From Flavobacterium silvisoli (lineage in GTDB: Bacteria; Bacteroidota; Bacteroidia; Flavobacteriales; Flavobacteriaceae), in the NCBI RefSeq assembly GCF_004329815.1, contig NZ_SJPE01000005.1, positions 96,668 through 160,667 of the forward strand: DNA of 64,000 nucleotides, in the 5' to 3' direction. The notes under the pieces were generated by a model that saw only the letters and a list, made by a program, of their open reading frames with translations, was not told the origin of the DNA and did not search any database. Position numbers and translations under genes: made by a program. Of this stretch, positions 45,726 to 53,578 are shown one piece after another (position 1 is the first letter of the stretch; each line of letters begins with the position of its first letter).

Positions 45726-46223
45726 ATGAAAAAAATTGCTGTAATTTTAGTTGTGATTATGATTGCTTTTGCGTTTTCAACATTTCAAAAAGAGTCTTTT
45801 TCCAAAGAATCATTAGATCAAAAATTGATTACTCCTGAGAATACCGAAATTACATTCAAGGAAATTTTAAAAAAGCATCACGGAAAACCTACCGTTATCG
45901 AAATTTGGGCCTCCTGGTGTGGCGATTGTGTTAAGGCAATGCCCAAAGTAAAAGAAATGCAAGCAGCCAATCCCAATGTAGATTACGTATTCATCTCTAT
46001 GGATAAAGCTTTTGACAAATGGCATTCAGGCATAGCCAAACACGAGCTGAAAGGAGACCATTATTGGGCTACTGGTGGTATGAAAGGTACTTTTGGCAAA
46101 TCAATTGATTTGGATTGGATACCGCGCTATATTGTACTCGACGGCAAAGGCAAAATTCAAATATACAGAGCTATAGAAACCGATTTTGACAAAATAAACA
46201 AGACCCTAAAAAATTTACAATAA
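45726..46223 (+). CDS. TlpA-type thioredoxin-like protein
   Basis: The 165-residue protein begins with an N-terminal hydrophobic anchor or signal (MKKIAVILVVIMIAFAFS), then an AhpC/TSA-Redoxin-type thioredoxin fold with active site 'EIWASWCGDCVKAMPKV' (CGDC near 64-67), and 'YWATGGMKGTFGKSIDLDWIPRYIVLDGKGK', containing a cis-Pro candidate 'WIPRY'. TlpA/ResA-like proteins act outside the inner membrane to reduce disulfides, for example in cytochrome c maturation. Its stop overlaps tpiA by one base (TAATG). Confidence 0.88.
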   Translation: MKKIAVILVVIMIAFAFSTFQKESFSKESLDQKLITPENTEITFKEILKKHHGKPTVIEIWASWCGDCVKAMPKVKEMQAANPNVDYVFISMDKAFDKWHSGIAKHELKGDHYWATGGMKGTFGKSIDLDWIPRYIVLDGKGKIQIYRAIETDFDKINKTLKNLQ

Positions 46224-46975
46224 TGAGACAAAAGATAGTTGCCGGTAATTGGAAAATGCACAAAAATGCCGAAGAAACCGAAGACCTTTTAAACGAATTA
46301 ATTGACAAACTACCTGTTGATACCGAAGCACAAATCATTGTAGCACCAACTTTTGTCAACCTCGCTTCTGCTGTTGATCATCTGGAGTTTACCAATATAA
46401 CCGTTGCGGCTCAAAACATGCATCAAAACGAATCAGGAGCCTACACCGGAGAAGTATCAGCTGACATGCTGAAAAGCATTGGGGTAAACAGGGTAATTCT
46501 GGGGCACTCAGAACGCAGAGCCTATTTTCATGAAACCGATGCCATTCTTGCCCAAAAAGTAACTACCGCTTTAAAACACGATATGTCCGTAATTTTTTGT
46601 TTTGGCGAAGAACTGAAAGACCGTCAAAACAAGCAACACTTTAATGTAGTTGAAAATCAGTTGCGCGACGGTTTATTTCACCTTGAAGCTAAAAATTGGG
46701 AACAAATCATTTTGGCCTACGAGCCTGTTTGGGCTATCGGAACCGGAGAAACTGCCTCCCCTGAACAGGCACAGGAAATGCACGAATTCATCAGAGAAAC
46801 AATCAGAAAACGTTTTGGCAGTAATGTAGCCGAAGACGTTTCTATACTTTACGGAGGTAGTGTAAAACCTGATAATGCCAAAGAAATTTTCTCAAAACCG
46901 GATGTTGACGGCGGATTAATTGGTGGAGCTGCCCTCAAAGCTGAAGATTTTGCTGCCATTGTAGCTGCTGTATAA
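46223..46975 (+). CDS. tpiA: Triosephosphate isomerase
   Basis: The 250-residue TIM barrel has the expected 'VAGNWKMHKNAEE' (catalytic Lys 12 region), 'AAQNMHQNESGAYTGEVS', 'VILGHSERRAYF' (catalytic His near 95), 'AYEPVWAIGTGETASPEQA' (catalytic Glu and flexible loop) and 'YGGSVKPDN'. It interconverts dihydroxyacetone phosphate and glyceraldehyde-3-phosphate. It overlaps the TlpA gene by one base, a coupling of likely transcriptional convenience, and ends at a strong terminator. Confidence 0.97.
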   Translation: MRQKIVAGNWKMHKNAEETEDLLNELIDKLPVDTEAQIIVAPTFVNLASAVDHLEFTNITVAAQNMHQNESGAYTGEVSADMLKSIGVNRVILGHSERRAYFHETDAILAQKVTTALKHDMSVIFCFGEELKDRQNKQHFNVVENQLRDGLFHLEAKNWEQIILAYEPVWAIGTGETASPEQAQEMHEFIRETIRKRFGSNVAEDVSILYGGSVKPDNAKEIFSKPDVDGGLIGGAALKAEDFAAIVAAV

Positions 46976-46998
46976 GAAAAAAATCCTTTCAAAATTTC

Positions 46999-47030
46999 AA
47001 AACCTTTCATTAAATTGAAAGGTTTTTTTT
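46999..47030 (+). terminator. Terminator after tpiA
   Basis: AAAACCTTTCA / TGAAAGGTTTT stem with loop TTAAAT, followed by a run of T. Confidence 0.88.
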
Positions 47031-47123
47031 TGTTATTACAACAAACAATTGCATTTTATCGATTTTATTTGCTTTTAATCGAAAATACTTTTAGTTTTAC
47101 CAACCTAAATCTTGTCAAATCAA

Positions 47124-47591
47124 ATGAAAGCGAAATTCACACTTGTACTCCTACTGTTTTGTAGTCTGAATCTACTTGCCCAAATAGATATTCAAAAACG
47201 ATTCCAATCAGACTCCCGAAAATACTATGTTTGGAATAAAGACTACGACAAATACGAATTGATGGAAACGGAATATGAAAACTCCGTCATAGACATTCGT
47301 GAAATTGGTTCTAAATCTAACGGATATATTGTTGTCAGCATGATAGATAACGGTTTGGTCAGAATGCACCATGGTTCTATCTATCAGTTTAAACAAGACA
47401 GTGACGAAGAAGGCTCTTGGCTAATCCGATCGAAATTTATGAAAGGGAAACTAACCTACAATCCTAAAGAGAACACTATAACGTATCTTTATGATGCTGA
47501 CGATAAACGCTACAATAAACTGATGATTTTTTACGTTCAGACGGATGAAGCACCCAATGCCAGTTTGAAAGCCATCGTAAAATCAGACTAA
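47124..47591 (+). CDS. Secreted or periplasmic protein of unknown function
   Basis: Starting at the ATG at 47124, not the upstream TTG, gives a 155-residue protein with a clear signal peptide (MKAKFTLVLLLFCSLNLLAQ). The mature part (~135 residues) is strand-rich ('YDKYELMETEYENSVIDIREIG', 'GYIVVSMIDNGLVRMHHGSIYQF') with no recognised motif. It stands between the tpiA terminator and prmA. Likely a small beta-barrel-like or lipocalin-like envelope protein, but this is only a composition-based guess. Confidence 0.65.
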   Translation: MKAKFTLVLLLFCSLNLLAQIDIQKRFQSDSRKYYVWNKDYDKYELMETEYENSVIDIREIGSKSNGYIVVSMIDNGLVRMHHGSIYQFKQDSDEEGSWLIRSKFMKGKLTYNPKENTITYLYDADDKRYNKLMIFYVQTDEAPNASLKAIVKSD

Positions 47592-47633
47592 AAAGTTTTC
47601 CTGAAATGACTTCGCTGTAAGGCTGTTGATTGT

Positions 47634-47641
47634 TACCTTTG
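47634..47641 (+). promoter_or_regulatory. -7 box for prmA
   Basis: TACCTTTG, 15 bases before the ATG; a TTCG 19 bases upstream is a partial -33. Confidence 0.4.
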
Positions 47642-47656
47642 CCAAAAAAATACAGC

Positions 47657-48490
47657 ATGTCAAACGTTTATTTAGGATACCATTTTACTGTGGAACCCAA
47701 AGAATTAGGTTCTGAAATTTTAATCGCCGAATTGGGTGAAAAACCTTTTGAAAGTTTTATTGAAACGGATAATGGTTTTGTTGCTTACATTCAGAAAGAC
47801 CTTCATACTAAAGACATACTGGATGATATTTATCTGCTACATTCTCCTGAGTTCACTATTTCCTACACAATCGAAGAGATTGATCAAGTCAATTGGAATG
47901 AAGAGTGGGAAAAAAACTTCGAACCTATCGACGTAGACGGAAAATGCCACGTTCGAGCTCCTTTTCATCCAAAAACAGCAGCCGAATATGATATCGTGAT
48001 TGAACCTAAAATGAGCTTCGGGACCGGTCATCATGAAACAACACACATGATGATTCAACATCTTTTAGAAACGGATGTTACCAATATGAAAACCCTAGAT
48101 ATGGGTTGCGGAACAGCCATTCTTGCCATTCTTGCCGAAATGAAAGGAGCCAAACCCATTGATGCCATTGACATTGACAACTGGTGCTATTTAAATTCGA
48201 TTGAAAATGCAGAACGCAACAACCGTCATGAGATTACCGTATATGAAGGAGATGCCGAATTACTGAAAGGAAAAAAATACGACTTAATCATCGCCAACAT
48301 CAACCGCAATATCCTGTTAAACGACATGCAACAATATGTGGATTGCCTGAACAAAAACGGGATCCTTTTATTGAGCGGATTTTACAGCGAAGATATCCCT
48401 TTTATTGATGCATCCTGTACAGAGAAAGGGCTCACTTATGTTAAAAAATTCGAAAGAAATAATTGGGTTTCTTTGAAATATGTAAATTAG
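47657..48490 (+). CDS. prmA: Ribosomal protein L11 methyltransferase
   Basis: I start at ATG 47657 (MSNVYLGYHF), consistent with a promoter box just upstream; a longer TTG frame begins nine codons earlier. The 277-residue enzyme has the PrmA N-terminal substrate domain, 'WNEEWEKNFEPIDVDGKCHVRAPFHP', the motif 'EPKMSFGTGHHETTHMM', and the SAM motif 'TLDMGCGTAILAILAEMKGA' near 155 with 'IIANINRNILL'. PrmA trimethylates lysines on ribosomal protein L11. clpS follows after 30 bases. Confidence 0.94.
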   Translation: MSNVYLGYHFTVEPKELGSEILIAELGEKPFESFIETDNGFVAYIQKDLHTKDILDDIYLLHSPEFTISYTIEEIDQVNWNEEWEKNFEPIDVDGKCHVRAPFHPKTAAEYDIVIEPKMSFGTGHHETTHMMIQHLLETDVTNMKTLDMGCGTAILAILAEMKGAKPIDAIDIDNWCYLNSIENAERNNRHEITVYEGDAELLKGKKYDLIIANINRNILLNDMQQYVDCLNKNGILLLSGFYSEDIPFIDASCTEKGLTYVKKFERNNWVSLKYVN

Positions 48491-48520
48491 CACTCGGAAA
48501 AAAATCGGAATACAAACGAA

Positions 48521-48802
48521 ATGAAAATGAGCACGATAGAAAAAATACAAGAAGACGTTTTAGTTGAAGAACAGGTTGGAATTAACAACGAAATTGTATT
48601 GTATAACGACGATGTCAATACGTTTGATCATGTAATTGACACCTTAATCCGAGTTTGCCAACACACCTCAGAACAAGCAGAACAATGTGCTATTTTAGTT
48701 CATTACAAAGGAAAATGTACTGTAAAAACCGGACAGTATGATGAATTAAAACCTCAATGTACTCAATTGTTGGAAGCCGGTTTAAGTGCTGAAATTGTTT
48801 AA
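48521..48802 (+). CDS. clpS: ClpS adaptor for Clp protease (N-degron recognition)
   Basis: The 93-residue protein has the ClpS core: 'EIVLYNDDVNTFDHVIDTLIRVCQHTSEQAEQCAI' region with the N-degron pocket residues (N-D-D near 30) and 'HYKGKCTVKTGQYDELKPQCTQLLEAGLSAEIV'. ClpS delivers N-end-rule substrates to ClpAP/ClpCP. The N-terminal extension (~1-20) is acidic and disordered, as usual. The start could be ATG 48521 or 48527. Its stop overlaps the convergent hypothetical gene by four bases. Confidence 0.94.
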   Translation: MKMSTIEKIQEDVLVEEQVGINNEIVLYNDDVNTFDHVIDTLIRVCQHTSEQAEQCAILVHYKGKCTVKTGQYDELKPQCTQLLEAGLSAEIV

Positions 48803-49227
48803 GCCTTAAATTTCCAGTCGAATTCATCATTATCTTTGATGATAGCTCCTAACTCCACCCGTATTACTGTTCCGTATTCGGTCTGAAGAATCAACCAATT
48901 ACTTTCATTAAAATGGTTCTCAGTACTGTCAAAATCTTCTTGTTCCCAAGTTTTGAAAGGCAGGTTGGTTTTGAGCTCTTCTATATTTTTACCCATGACA
49001 ACCTGATCTAAAAGAGTTGCTTGAGGATTAGAAGTAATGATATACCCCAAACGGAAGTTTTCATCTTCGTAAAAGGTCAGTCTAATTTTTTCGTTGTTAT
49101 ACAGATAAATCACATTACCGTCTTCATCTTTGAATTGTTTATCAGGTTTACCGTAAATACTTTCAACATGATTCTGTTTCATACCGAATAACAATTGACC
49201 AACACCGTTTTTGGGATTTATTTTCAT
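48799..49227 (-). CDS. Hypothetical protein, small SMI1-like or regulatory fold
   Basis: The 142-residue soluble protein begins MKINPKNGVGQLLFGMKQNHVESIYGKPD, a pattern reminiscent of small conserved proteins in which a 'G.GxLxFGM.xxxVxxxxGxPD' motif opens the domain. It ends with 'FDWKFKA'. No catalytic residues are recognised. It is downstream of purM (15-base gap), so probably co-transcribed with it, and converges on clpS with a four-base overlap. Function unknown. Confidence 0.7.
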   Translation of the reverse strand: MKINPKNGVGQLLFGMKQNHVESIYGKPDKQFKDEDGNVIYLYNNEKIRLTFYEDENFRLGYIITSNPQATLLDQVVMGKNIEELKTNLPFKTWEQEDFDSTENHFNESNWLILQTEYGTVIRVELGAIIKDNDEFDWKFKA

Positions 49228-49242
49228 AGTTTGTTTTACTGA

Positions 49243-50421
49243 TTAATATTCAAACGTTCCAAACTCACTTTGAATGGTGAGTCTTTTATTGACAGAAGGC
49301 TCTACTCTGCCTACAATTCGGGCTTCTACACCAAATGATTCTGAAATTGCTATGATGTCGTGAGCTATTGCATCGGGCACGTATAACTCCATGCGATGCC
49401 CACAGTTGAAGACTTGGTACATTTCTTTCCAATTGGTACCGGATTGTTCTTGTATCAACTTGAATAATGGCGGAACCGGAAATAGATTGTCTTTTATAAC
49501 ATGCACCTCATCCACAAAATGCAAGACTTTGGTTTGTGCTCCACCGCTGCAATGTACCATACCATGAATATGGTTCGACGAATATTTTTCCAATATGGTT
49601 TTAATAATAGGCGCATAAGTCCGGGTTGGAGATAAAACCAATTTTCCGGCGTCAATTGGAGAACCTGCTACCGAATCGGTAAGTTTAGTATTTCCTGAAT
49701 AAACTAGCTCATGGGGTACCGAAGCATCAAAACTCTCCGGATATTTTTCGGCTAAATATTTGGCAAAAACATCATGACGTGCCGATGTTAAACCGTTGCT
49801 GCCCATGCCACCATTATAACTTTTCTCATAATTGGCCTGACCAAAAGAAGCCAAACCTACAATAACATCGCCGGCTTGGATATTGGCATTATCAATTACA
49901 TCCGAACGTTTCATACGGGCTGTAACGGTTGAATCTACGATAATAGTTCTGACTAAATCGCCCACATCTGCAGTTTCACCTCCTGTAGAATGAATGGTTA
50001 CTCCAAAGTTTTTTAACTCGGTAATCAATTTTTCTGTTCCGTTGATGATGGCAGATATTACTTCGGCAGGAATGAGGTTTTTGTTTCTTCCGATGGTGGA
50101 TGAAAGCAAAATATTATCGGTAGCACCTACACAAAGCAAGTCGTCAATGTTCATGATTAATGCGTCTTGCGCTATGCCTTTCCAAACGGACAAATCACCG
50201 GTTTCTTTCCAATACATATAGGCCAGTGACGATTTAGTACCGGCGCCATCGGCATGCATAATCAGACAGTAATTTTCGTCATTGGTTAAATAATCGGGGA
50301 CAATTTTACAAAAAGCTTTGGGAAATAAGCCTTTATCAATGTTTTTGATGGCGTTGTGTACATCTTCTTTAGAAGCCGAAACTCCGCGCAAATTGTAGCG
50401 TTGGCTGTTATCAGAACTCAT
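49243..50421 (-). CDS. purM: Phosphoribosylformylglycinamidine cyclo-ligase (AIR synthase), long form
   Basis: The 392-residue protein has the PurM-like fold: 'RYNLRGVSASKEDVHNAIKNID', 'CLIMHADGAGTKSSLAYMYW' and 'WKGIAQDALIMNIDDLLCVGATDNILL' in the ATP-binding half, 'GVTIHSTGGETADVGDLVRTII' and 'GDVIVGLASFGQANYEKSYNGGMGSNG'. It closes the imidazole ring in purine synthesis. It is longer than E. coli PurM (345) and matches the Bacteroidetes version. A related ATPase-like AIR synthase paralogue cannot be excluded, but core motifs are complete. Confidence 0.9.
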   Translation of the reverse strand: MSSDNSQRYNLRGVSASKEDVHNAIKNIDKGLFPKAFCKIVPDYLTNDENYCLIMHADGAGTKSSLAYMYWKETGDLSVWKGIAQDALIMNIDDLLCVGATDNILLSSTIGRNKNLIPAEVISAIINGTEKLITELKNFGVTIHSTGGETADVGDLVRTIIVDSTVTARMKRSDVIDNANIQAGDVIVGLASFGQANYEKSYNGGMGSNGLTSARHDVFAKYLAEKYPESFDASVPHELVYSGNTKLTDSVAGSPIDAGKLVLSPTRTYAPIIKTILEKYSSNHIHGMVHCSGGAQTKVLHFVDEVHVIKDNLFPVPPLFKLIQEQSGTNWKEMYQVFNCGHRMELYVPDAIAHDIIAISESFGVEARIVGRVEPSVNKRLTIQSEFGTFEY

Positions 50422-50437
50422 TAGTAGTAGTTAGTTG

Positions 50438-50456
50438 CCCTTTGACAAGCTCAGGG
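50438..50456. repeat. CCCTTTGACAAGCTCAGGG palindromic segment
   Basis: GCCCTTTGACAAGCTCAGGG upstream of purM resembles the short 'CCCTTCGACAAGCTCAGGG'-type sequences seen between genes in many bacteria. Arms CCCT..GA and TC..AGGG pair. Confidence 0.4.
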
Positions 50457-50473
50457 TAAATGTTGTTGTGCCG

Positions 50474-50481
50474 CAAAGATA
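50474..50481 (-). promoter_or_regulatory. -7 box for purM
   Basis: Minus strand TATCTTTG, 53 bases upstream of the start. Confidence 0.4.
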
Positions 50482-50512
50482 GTAATTAGAATTGTGAATT
50501 GTAAATTGTGAA

Positions 50513-51286
50513 TTACTTTTCCAGAATCATAATTTCTACGCGTCGGTTTTCGTCTTCTTCCTGTGCAGATTTTTCAGGTATAGGATGTACCGGATGCGAA
50601 GTTCCGTATCCTTTGAAGGTCATGCGCTTTCTATCTATTTTATTGCGGAGTAAATACGTATAAACGGCACGCGCTCTTGACGAAGAAACATCGTTGACAT
50701 CGTATACTTTTTGGCAACAAATATGTCCTTGTATTTCTATTTTCAGTTTCGGATTTTCTTCCATAACACAGAGCAGTTCAAGTAGTGTCGGCTCTGATTT
50801 GGGAACTATTCGTGCCGAATTATTGTAGAAATAAATATTGGGCAAAGCTACGGTCTCCCCTACTTTAGAGTTCATTATTTTCTCTGATAATTTTGAAACA
50901 ATAGGCTTTTCGTTTTTAATTTCGTTATAAAAGATGGTTACTTTTCTGTTTTCTGCCTGAATTTTGGATTGTTTAAATTCTTTGCCGTAAGCAATGCGCT
51001 CCAAATTTTGTTGAATACTGATGCCGCTTTTTTCGAGTAATTTTTGAACGTTATCAATGCGTCGTTCGGCCAATTTTTTATTGTAATCTTTAGTGTCCAC
51101 GCTGTCGCAATAGCCCATCATTTTACTGACTTCAATATACTTATTTTTAGCAAACCATTCGTTGAAGTCTAAAATCGATTTCTCGTTAGGAAAGTCTTTA
51201 TTGAAATCAAAAAATACTTCGAATTGACTTTGCCCTATACTTTTTGAGGAAACCAAAAACAACACTATGATGATTATATGTTTCAT
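50513..51286 (-). CDS. Double OmpA-domain envelope protein, paralogue 3
   Basis: The 257-residue protein has a signal peptide (MKHIIIIVLFLVSSKSIGQ) and two OmpA-like domains. The N-terminal one (~22-100) keeps the peptidoglycan-binding pattern 'MMGYCDSVDTKDYNKKLAERRIDNV'. The C-terminal one (~150-257) has 'LKIEIQGHICCQKVYD', then 'SSRARAVYTYLLRN' and 'ENRRVEIMILEK'. In this second domain the usual TD aspartate is replaced by Cys-Cys. It overlaps the upstream paralogue by one base (TAATG). Expected location: periplasm or outer-membrane periphery. Confidence 0.85.
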   Translation of the reverse strand: MKHIIIIVLFLVSSKSIGQSQFEVFFDFNKDFPNEKSILDFNEWFAKNKYIEVSKMMGYCDSVDTKDYNKKLAERRIDNVQKLLEKSGISIQQNLERIAYGKEFKQSKIQAENRKVTIFYNEIKNEKPIVSKLSEKIMNSKVGETVALPNIYFYNNSARIVPKSEPTLLELLCVMEENPKLKIEIQGHICCQKVYDVNDVSSSRARAVYTYLLRNKIDRKRMTFKGYGTSHPVHPIPEKSAQEEDENRRVEIMILEK

Positions 51287-52125
51287 TATTTGTCGACGAT
51301 TAAAATTTCTACGCGGCGATTGGCTTTTCGTTCAGCTTCGTTTCGTTCAGGTAATTTGTATATGGGGTCATTGCTACCAAAACCTTTGTAGGACAACCTG
51401 CTTAACTCAACTCCGTTTTCTCTCAAATAGTTAAAAATAACTAAGGCTCTACGATACGATAATTTGGTATCCATAACATTCGGGTTACAGCAAATATGGC
51501 CATGAATGGCTATTCTTAGTTTTGGGTTATCAAGCATAATTTGCACTAATTCTTCCAGGATAGGTCGTGACCGTTCCTCAATTCGCTCTGAGTTAAATAG
51601 GAAATTAATGTTATTAATTTTGACTAGATCTCCTTTTTTTGCCTTCCCAAATTTACCAGCTAACTGTGATACTTCTTTTTCAATTAAGGCTTGGCTGTCA
51701 AATGAAGATACGGATTCATCTCCTTTGGCAATATCCTTATTTTCTTTACTTTCTTCTTCTTTTGATCTATAAAACAACGTTACTTTTCGGTTTTCTTCCT
51801 GCTTTTTAGAAAATTTAAAATCTTTGCCGAATGGCTTTAACTCTACTTTATCGTTAATGGCTATAGCTCCATCCTTGAGTGACTTCATAACAAAGTTTAT
51901 CCTTCTCATGGCCAATTCCTTATTGTAGTTGCTGTCATCCACACTGTCACAATACCCAAAAATACCTATGACTTCAACAGTTTTATTAGCCGCTATCCAT
52001 TGGTTCAATTTTGTCATTGAAGCTTGATTGGGATACTCTTTATTGAAATCAAAGAACACTTCATATTGCTTTTGGGAAAAGGCAATAAACGGCAACATCC
52101 ATAAAACAAAGCAAAGCTTCTTCAT
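51286..52125 (-). CDS. Double OmpA-domain envelope protein, paralogue 2
   Basis: I start at ATG 52125, one base after the stop of the upstream paralogue, giving 279 residues with signal peptide MKKLCFVLWMLPFIAFSQ. The layout matches its neighbours: OmpA-like N-domain ('GIFGYCDSVDDSNYNKELAMRRI'), a charged linker with 'EEESKENKD', and a C-domain with 'LRIAIHGHICCNPNVMD', 'SYRRALVIFNYLRENG' and 'ANRRVEILIVDK'. The Cys-Cys replaces the peptidoglycan-binding Asp of the C-domain. It shares one transcript with both neighbours. Confidence 0.85.
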   Translation of the reverse strand: MKKLCFVLWMLPFIAFSQKQYEVFFDFNKEYPNQASMTKLNQWIAANKTVEVIGIFGYCDSVDDSNYNKELAMRRINFVMKSLKDGAIAINDKVELKPFGKDFKFSKKQEENRKVTLFYRSKEEESKENKDIAKGDESVSSFDSQALIEKEVSQLAGKFGKAKKGDLVKINNINFLFNSERIEERSRPILEELVQIMLDNPKLRIAIHGHICCNPNVMDTKLSYRRALVIFNYLRENGVELSRLSYKGFGSNDPIYKLPERNEAERKANRRVEILIVDK

Positions 52126-52126
52126 T

Positions 52127-53014
52127 CTAATTTTCAACAATTAAAATCTCAACTCTCCTGTTAGCCGCGCGTTCCTGTTCATTCTTTTCGGGTAACGGAT
52201 AAATGGGTTGTGTACTGCCAAATCCTTTGTAGGACAATCTTGGCGGATAAATTTGGTTGGCCACTAAAAAATTATAAATGGCTTTCGCTCGTTGGGTTGA
52301 TAAATCCAATCGGTCAGTCGGCATGCAGCACAAGTGTCCTTGTATTTCAATTTTTAATTGCGGATTTCTTTGGAGCACGACCAAAAGTTCATACATTTTG
52401 ACCCGAGATTCGGGCACCACTGCAAAGGTGTTGATGATAAAATTCAGGTTCTCGATTTTGATTTTCTCTCCTTGTTTTGCCTCGCCTATTTTTTTCATAA
52501 AAGCTTGGTCAAGTTTAAATTCAGAGGTAGTCCCGTTAGGGTTTTCGAACATTAGTTTTTCGGGATATTCAATTTCGGGCTTGGGAGTTTCCTCACGGGT
52601 TTCTTGTTTAATTCCGAGGATTTCATCTTCCCGAATTAAGTCTTTTTCTAAAATATAATAAATGGTAACTCTCCTGTTTTCGGCTTTAATTTTAGACTGA
52701 TTGAAACTTTCGCCGAAGCTTCTGGTTTTAAAATCTTCTCTGATTTTTATTTTATCTTTGATGATTCTGAAAACACCATCAACACGTTTTTGAGCCAGAG
52801 TATCATTAAATCCGGTTGTCCCGTCTTCATCGGTAAAACCGTGTATGGCGACTATTTTATTGTTTTTATTTTCGGTCAACCAAGTTGTTAGTCTTTCCTT
52901 TTCTTTGTTATTTAATTCAAATTTATTGCTGTCAAAATACAACGCAAACTGTTCCTGAGCATGAAAGGTATTAGCAAAAAGAACACAAAAAAGAAAAACA
53001 AAAATAGGCTTCAT
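52127..53014 (-). CDS. Double OmpA-domain envelope protein, paralogue 1 (first in operon)
   Basis: The 295-residue protein has signal peptide MKPIFVFLFCVLFANTFHA. The N-domain (~22-105) is the most OmpA-like of the trio, keeping 'AIHGFTDEDGTTGFNDTLAQKRVDGV' with both the Asp and Arg used for peptidoglycan binding. The C-domain (~185-295) has 'LKIEIQGHLCCMPTDRLDLSTQRAKAIYNFL' pieces and ends 'ANRRVEILIVEN'. A long acidic linker (~120-175) joins them. It has a TATTTTTG promoter box 31 bases upstream. It is the first gene of the triplicated operon. Confidence 0.87.
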   Translation of the reverse strand: MKPIFVFLFCVLFANTFHAQEQFALYFDSNKFELNNKEKERLTTWLTENKNNKIVAIHGFTDEDGTTGFNDTLAQKRVDGVFRIIKDKIKIREDFKTRSFGESFNQSKIKAENRRVTIYYILEKDLIREDEILGIKQETREETPKPEIEYPEKLMFENPNGTTSEFKLDQAFMKKIGEAKQGEKIKIENLNFIINTFAVVPESRVKMYELLVVLQRNPQLKIEIQGHLCCMPTDRLDLSTQRAKAIYNFLVANQIYPPRLSYKGFGSTQPIYPLPEKNEQERAANRRVEILIVEN

Positions 53015-53044
53015 AAATCGCTTTTAATACAAACGTAATTTACG

Positions 53045-53052
53045 CAAAAATA
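53045..53052 (-). promoter_or_regulatory. -7 box for the OmpA triplet
   Basis: Minus strand TATTTTTG, 31 bases upstream of the first OmpA paralogue. Confidence 0.5.
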
Positions 53053-53098
53053 GTATTGCTTTTGTAAAATATAATCCTGACTATAAGTAATTAATAAT

Positions 53099-53106
53099 TA
53101 CATTTG
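53099..53106 (+). promoter_or_regulatory. -7 box for the T9SS small protein and repeat protein
   Basis: TACATTTG, 18 bases before the ATG at 53125; no convincing -33. Confidence 0.4.
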
Positions 53107-53124
53107 TAAATAAAACTTTATTAA

Positions 53125-53577
53125 ATGAAATCATTACTACTTTTTGGATTTTTAACCCTTTCACTTACAGTCAGTTCTCAGACGCTGATACAATCGGTGA
53201 ATTCGGGTAGTGTTATTGCTAACAGTTCTTCAATATCAGTAGGTGAAATTGTAGTGGTTCCACAAAATCAAAATCAATCAAGCACCGGAATTATTGGACT
53301 TTTGGCACAAACTCAACAAGCATTAGAAGTACCGCAACTGGAGCTGAGTAACAAGATTACGGTTTTTCCTAACCCAACGACTGCTACTGTTTACTTTCAA
53401 ACCGAAACCAATTTAACCCATGAAAAAGTTTTGGTGTTCAATATCACAGGGCAACTAGTTTCTGAGCAAAAGATAGCGGCTGATAATTCTTTGGATTTAT
53501 CGATACTTCAAAACGGTGTTTATCTTATTCAGTTTTCAAACAAAAACATCAATTCCTTTAAAATAATCAAACATTAA
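53125..53577 (+). CDS. Small T9SS-secreted protein (mostly a type A sorting domain)
   Basis: The 150-residue protein has a signal peptide (MKSLLLFGFLTLSLTVSSQ) and a short low-complexity region (~20-75) rich in Ser, Gln and Val. The C-terminal ~75 residues are a T9SS type A sorting domain: 'KITVFPNPTTATVYFQTE', 'KVLVFNITGQLVSEQKI', 'LDLSILQNGVYLIQFSNKN' and 'SFKIIKH'. There is almost no cargo domain. It precedes the repeat protein by one base, so the two are co-translated; it may tag or anchor its partner, which lacks a sorting domain. This is inferred. Confidence 0.88.
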   Translation: MKSLLLFGFLTLSLTVSSQTLIQSVNSGSVIANSSSISVGEIVVVPQNQNQSSTGIIGLLAQTQQALEVPQLELSNKITVFPNPTTATVYFQTETNLTHEKVLVFNITGQLVSEQKIAADNSLDLSILQNGVYLIQFSNKNINSFKIIKH

Positions 53578-53578
53578 C

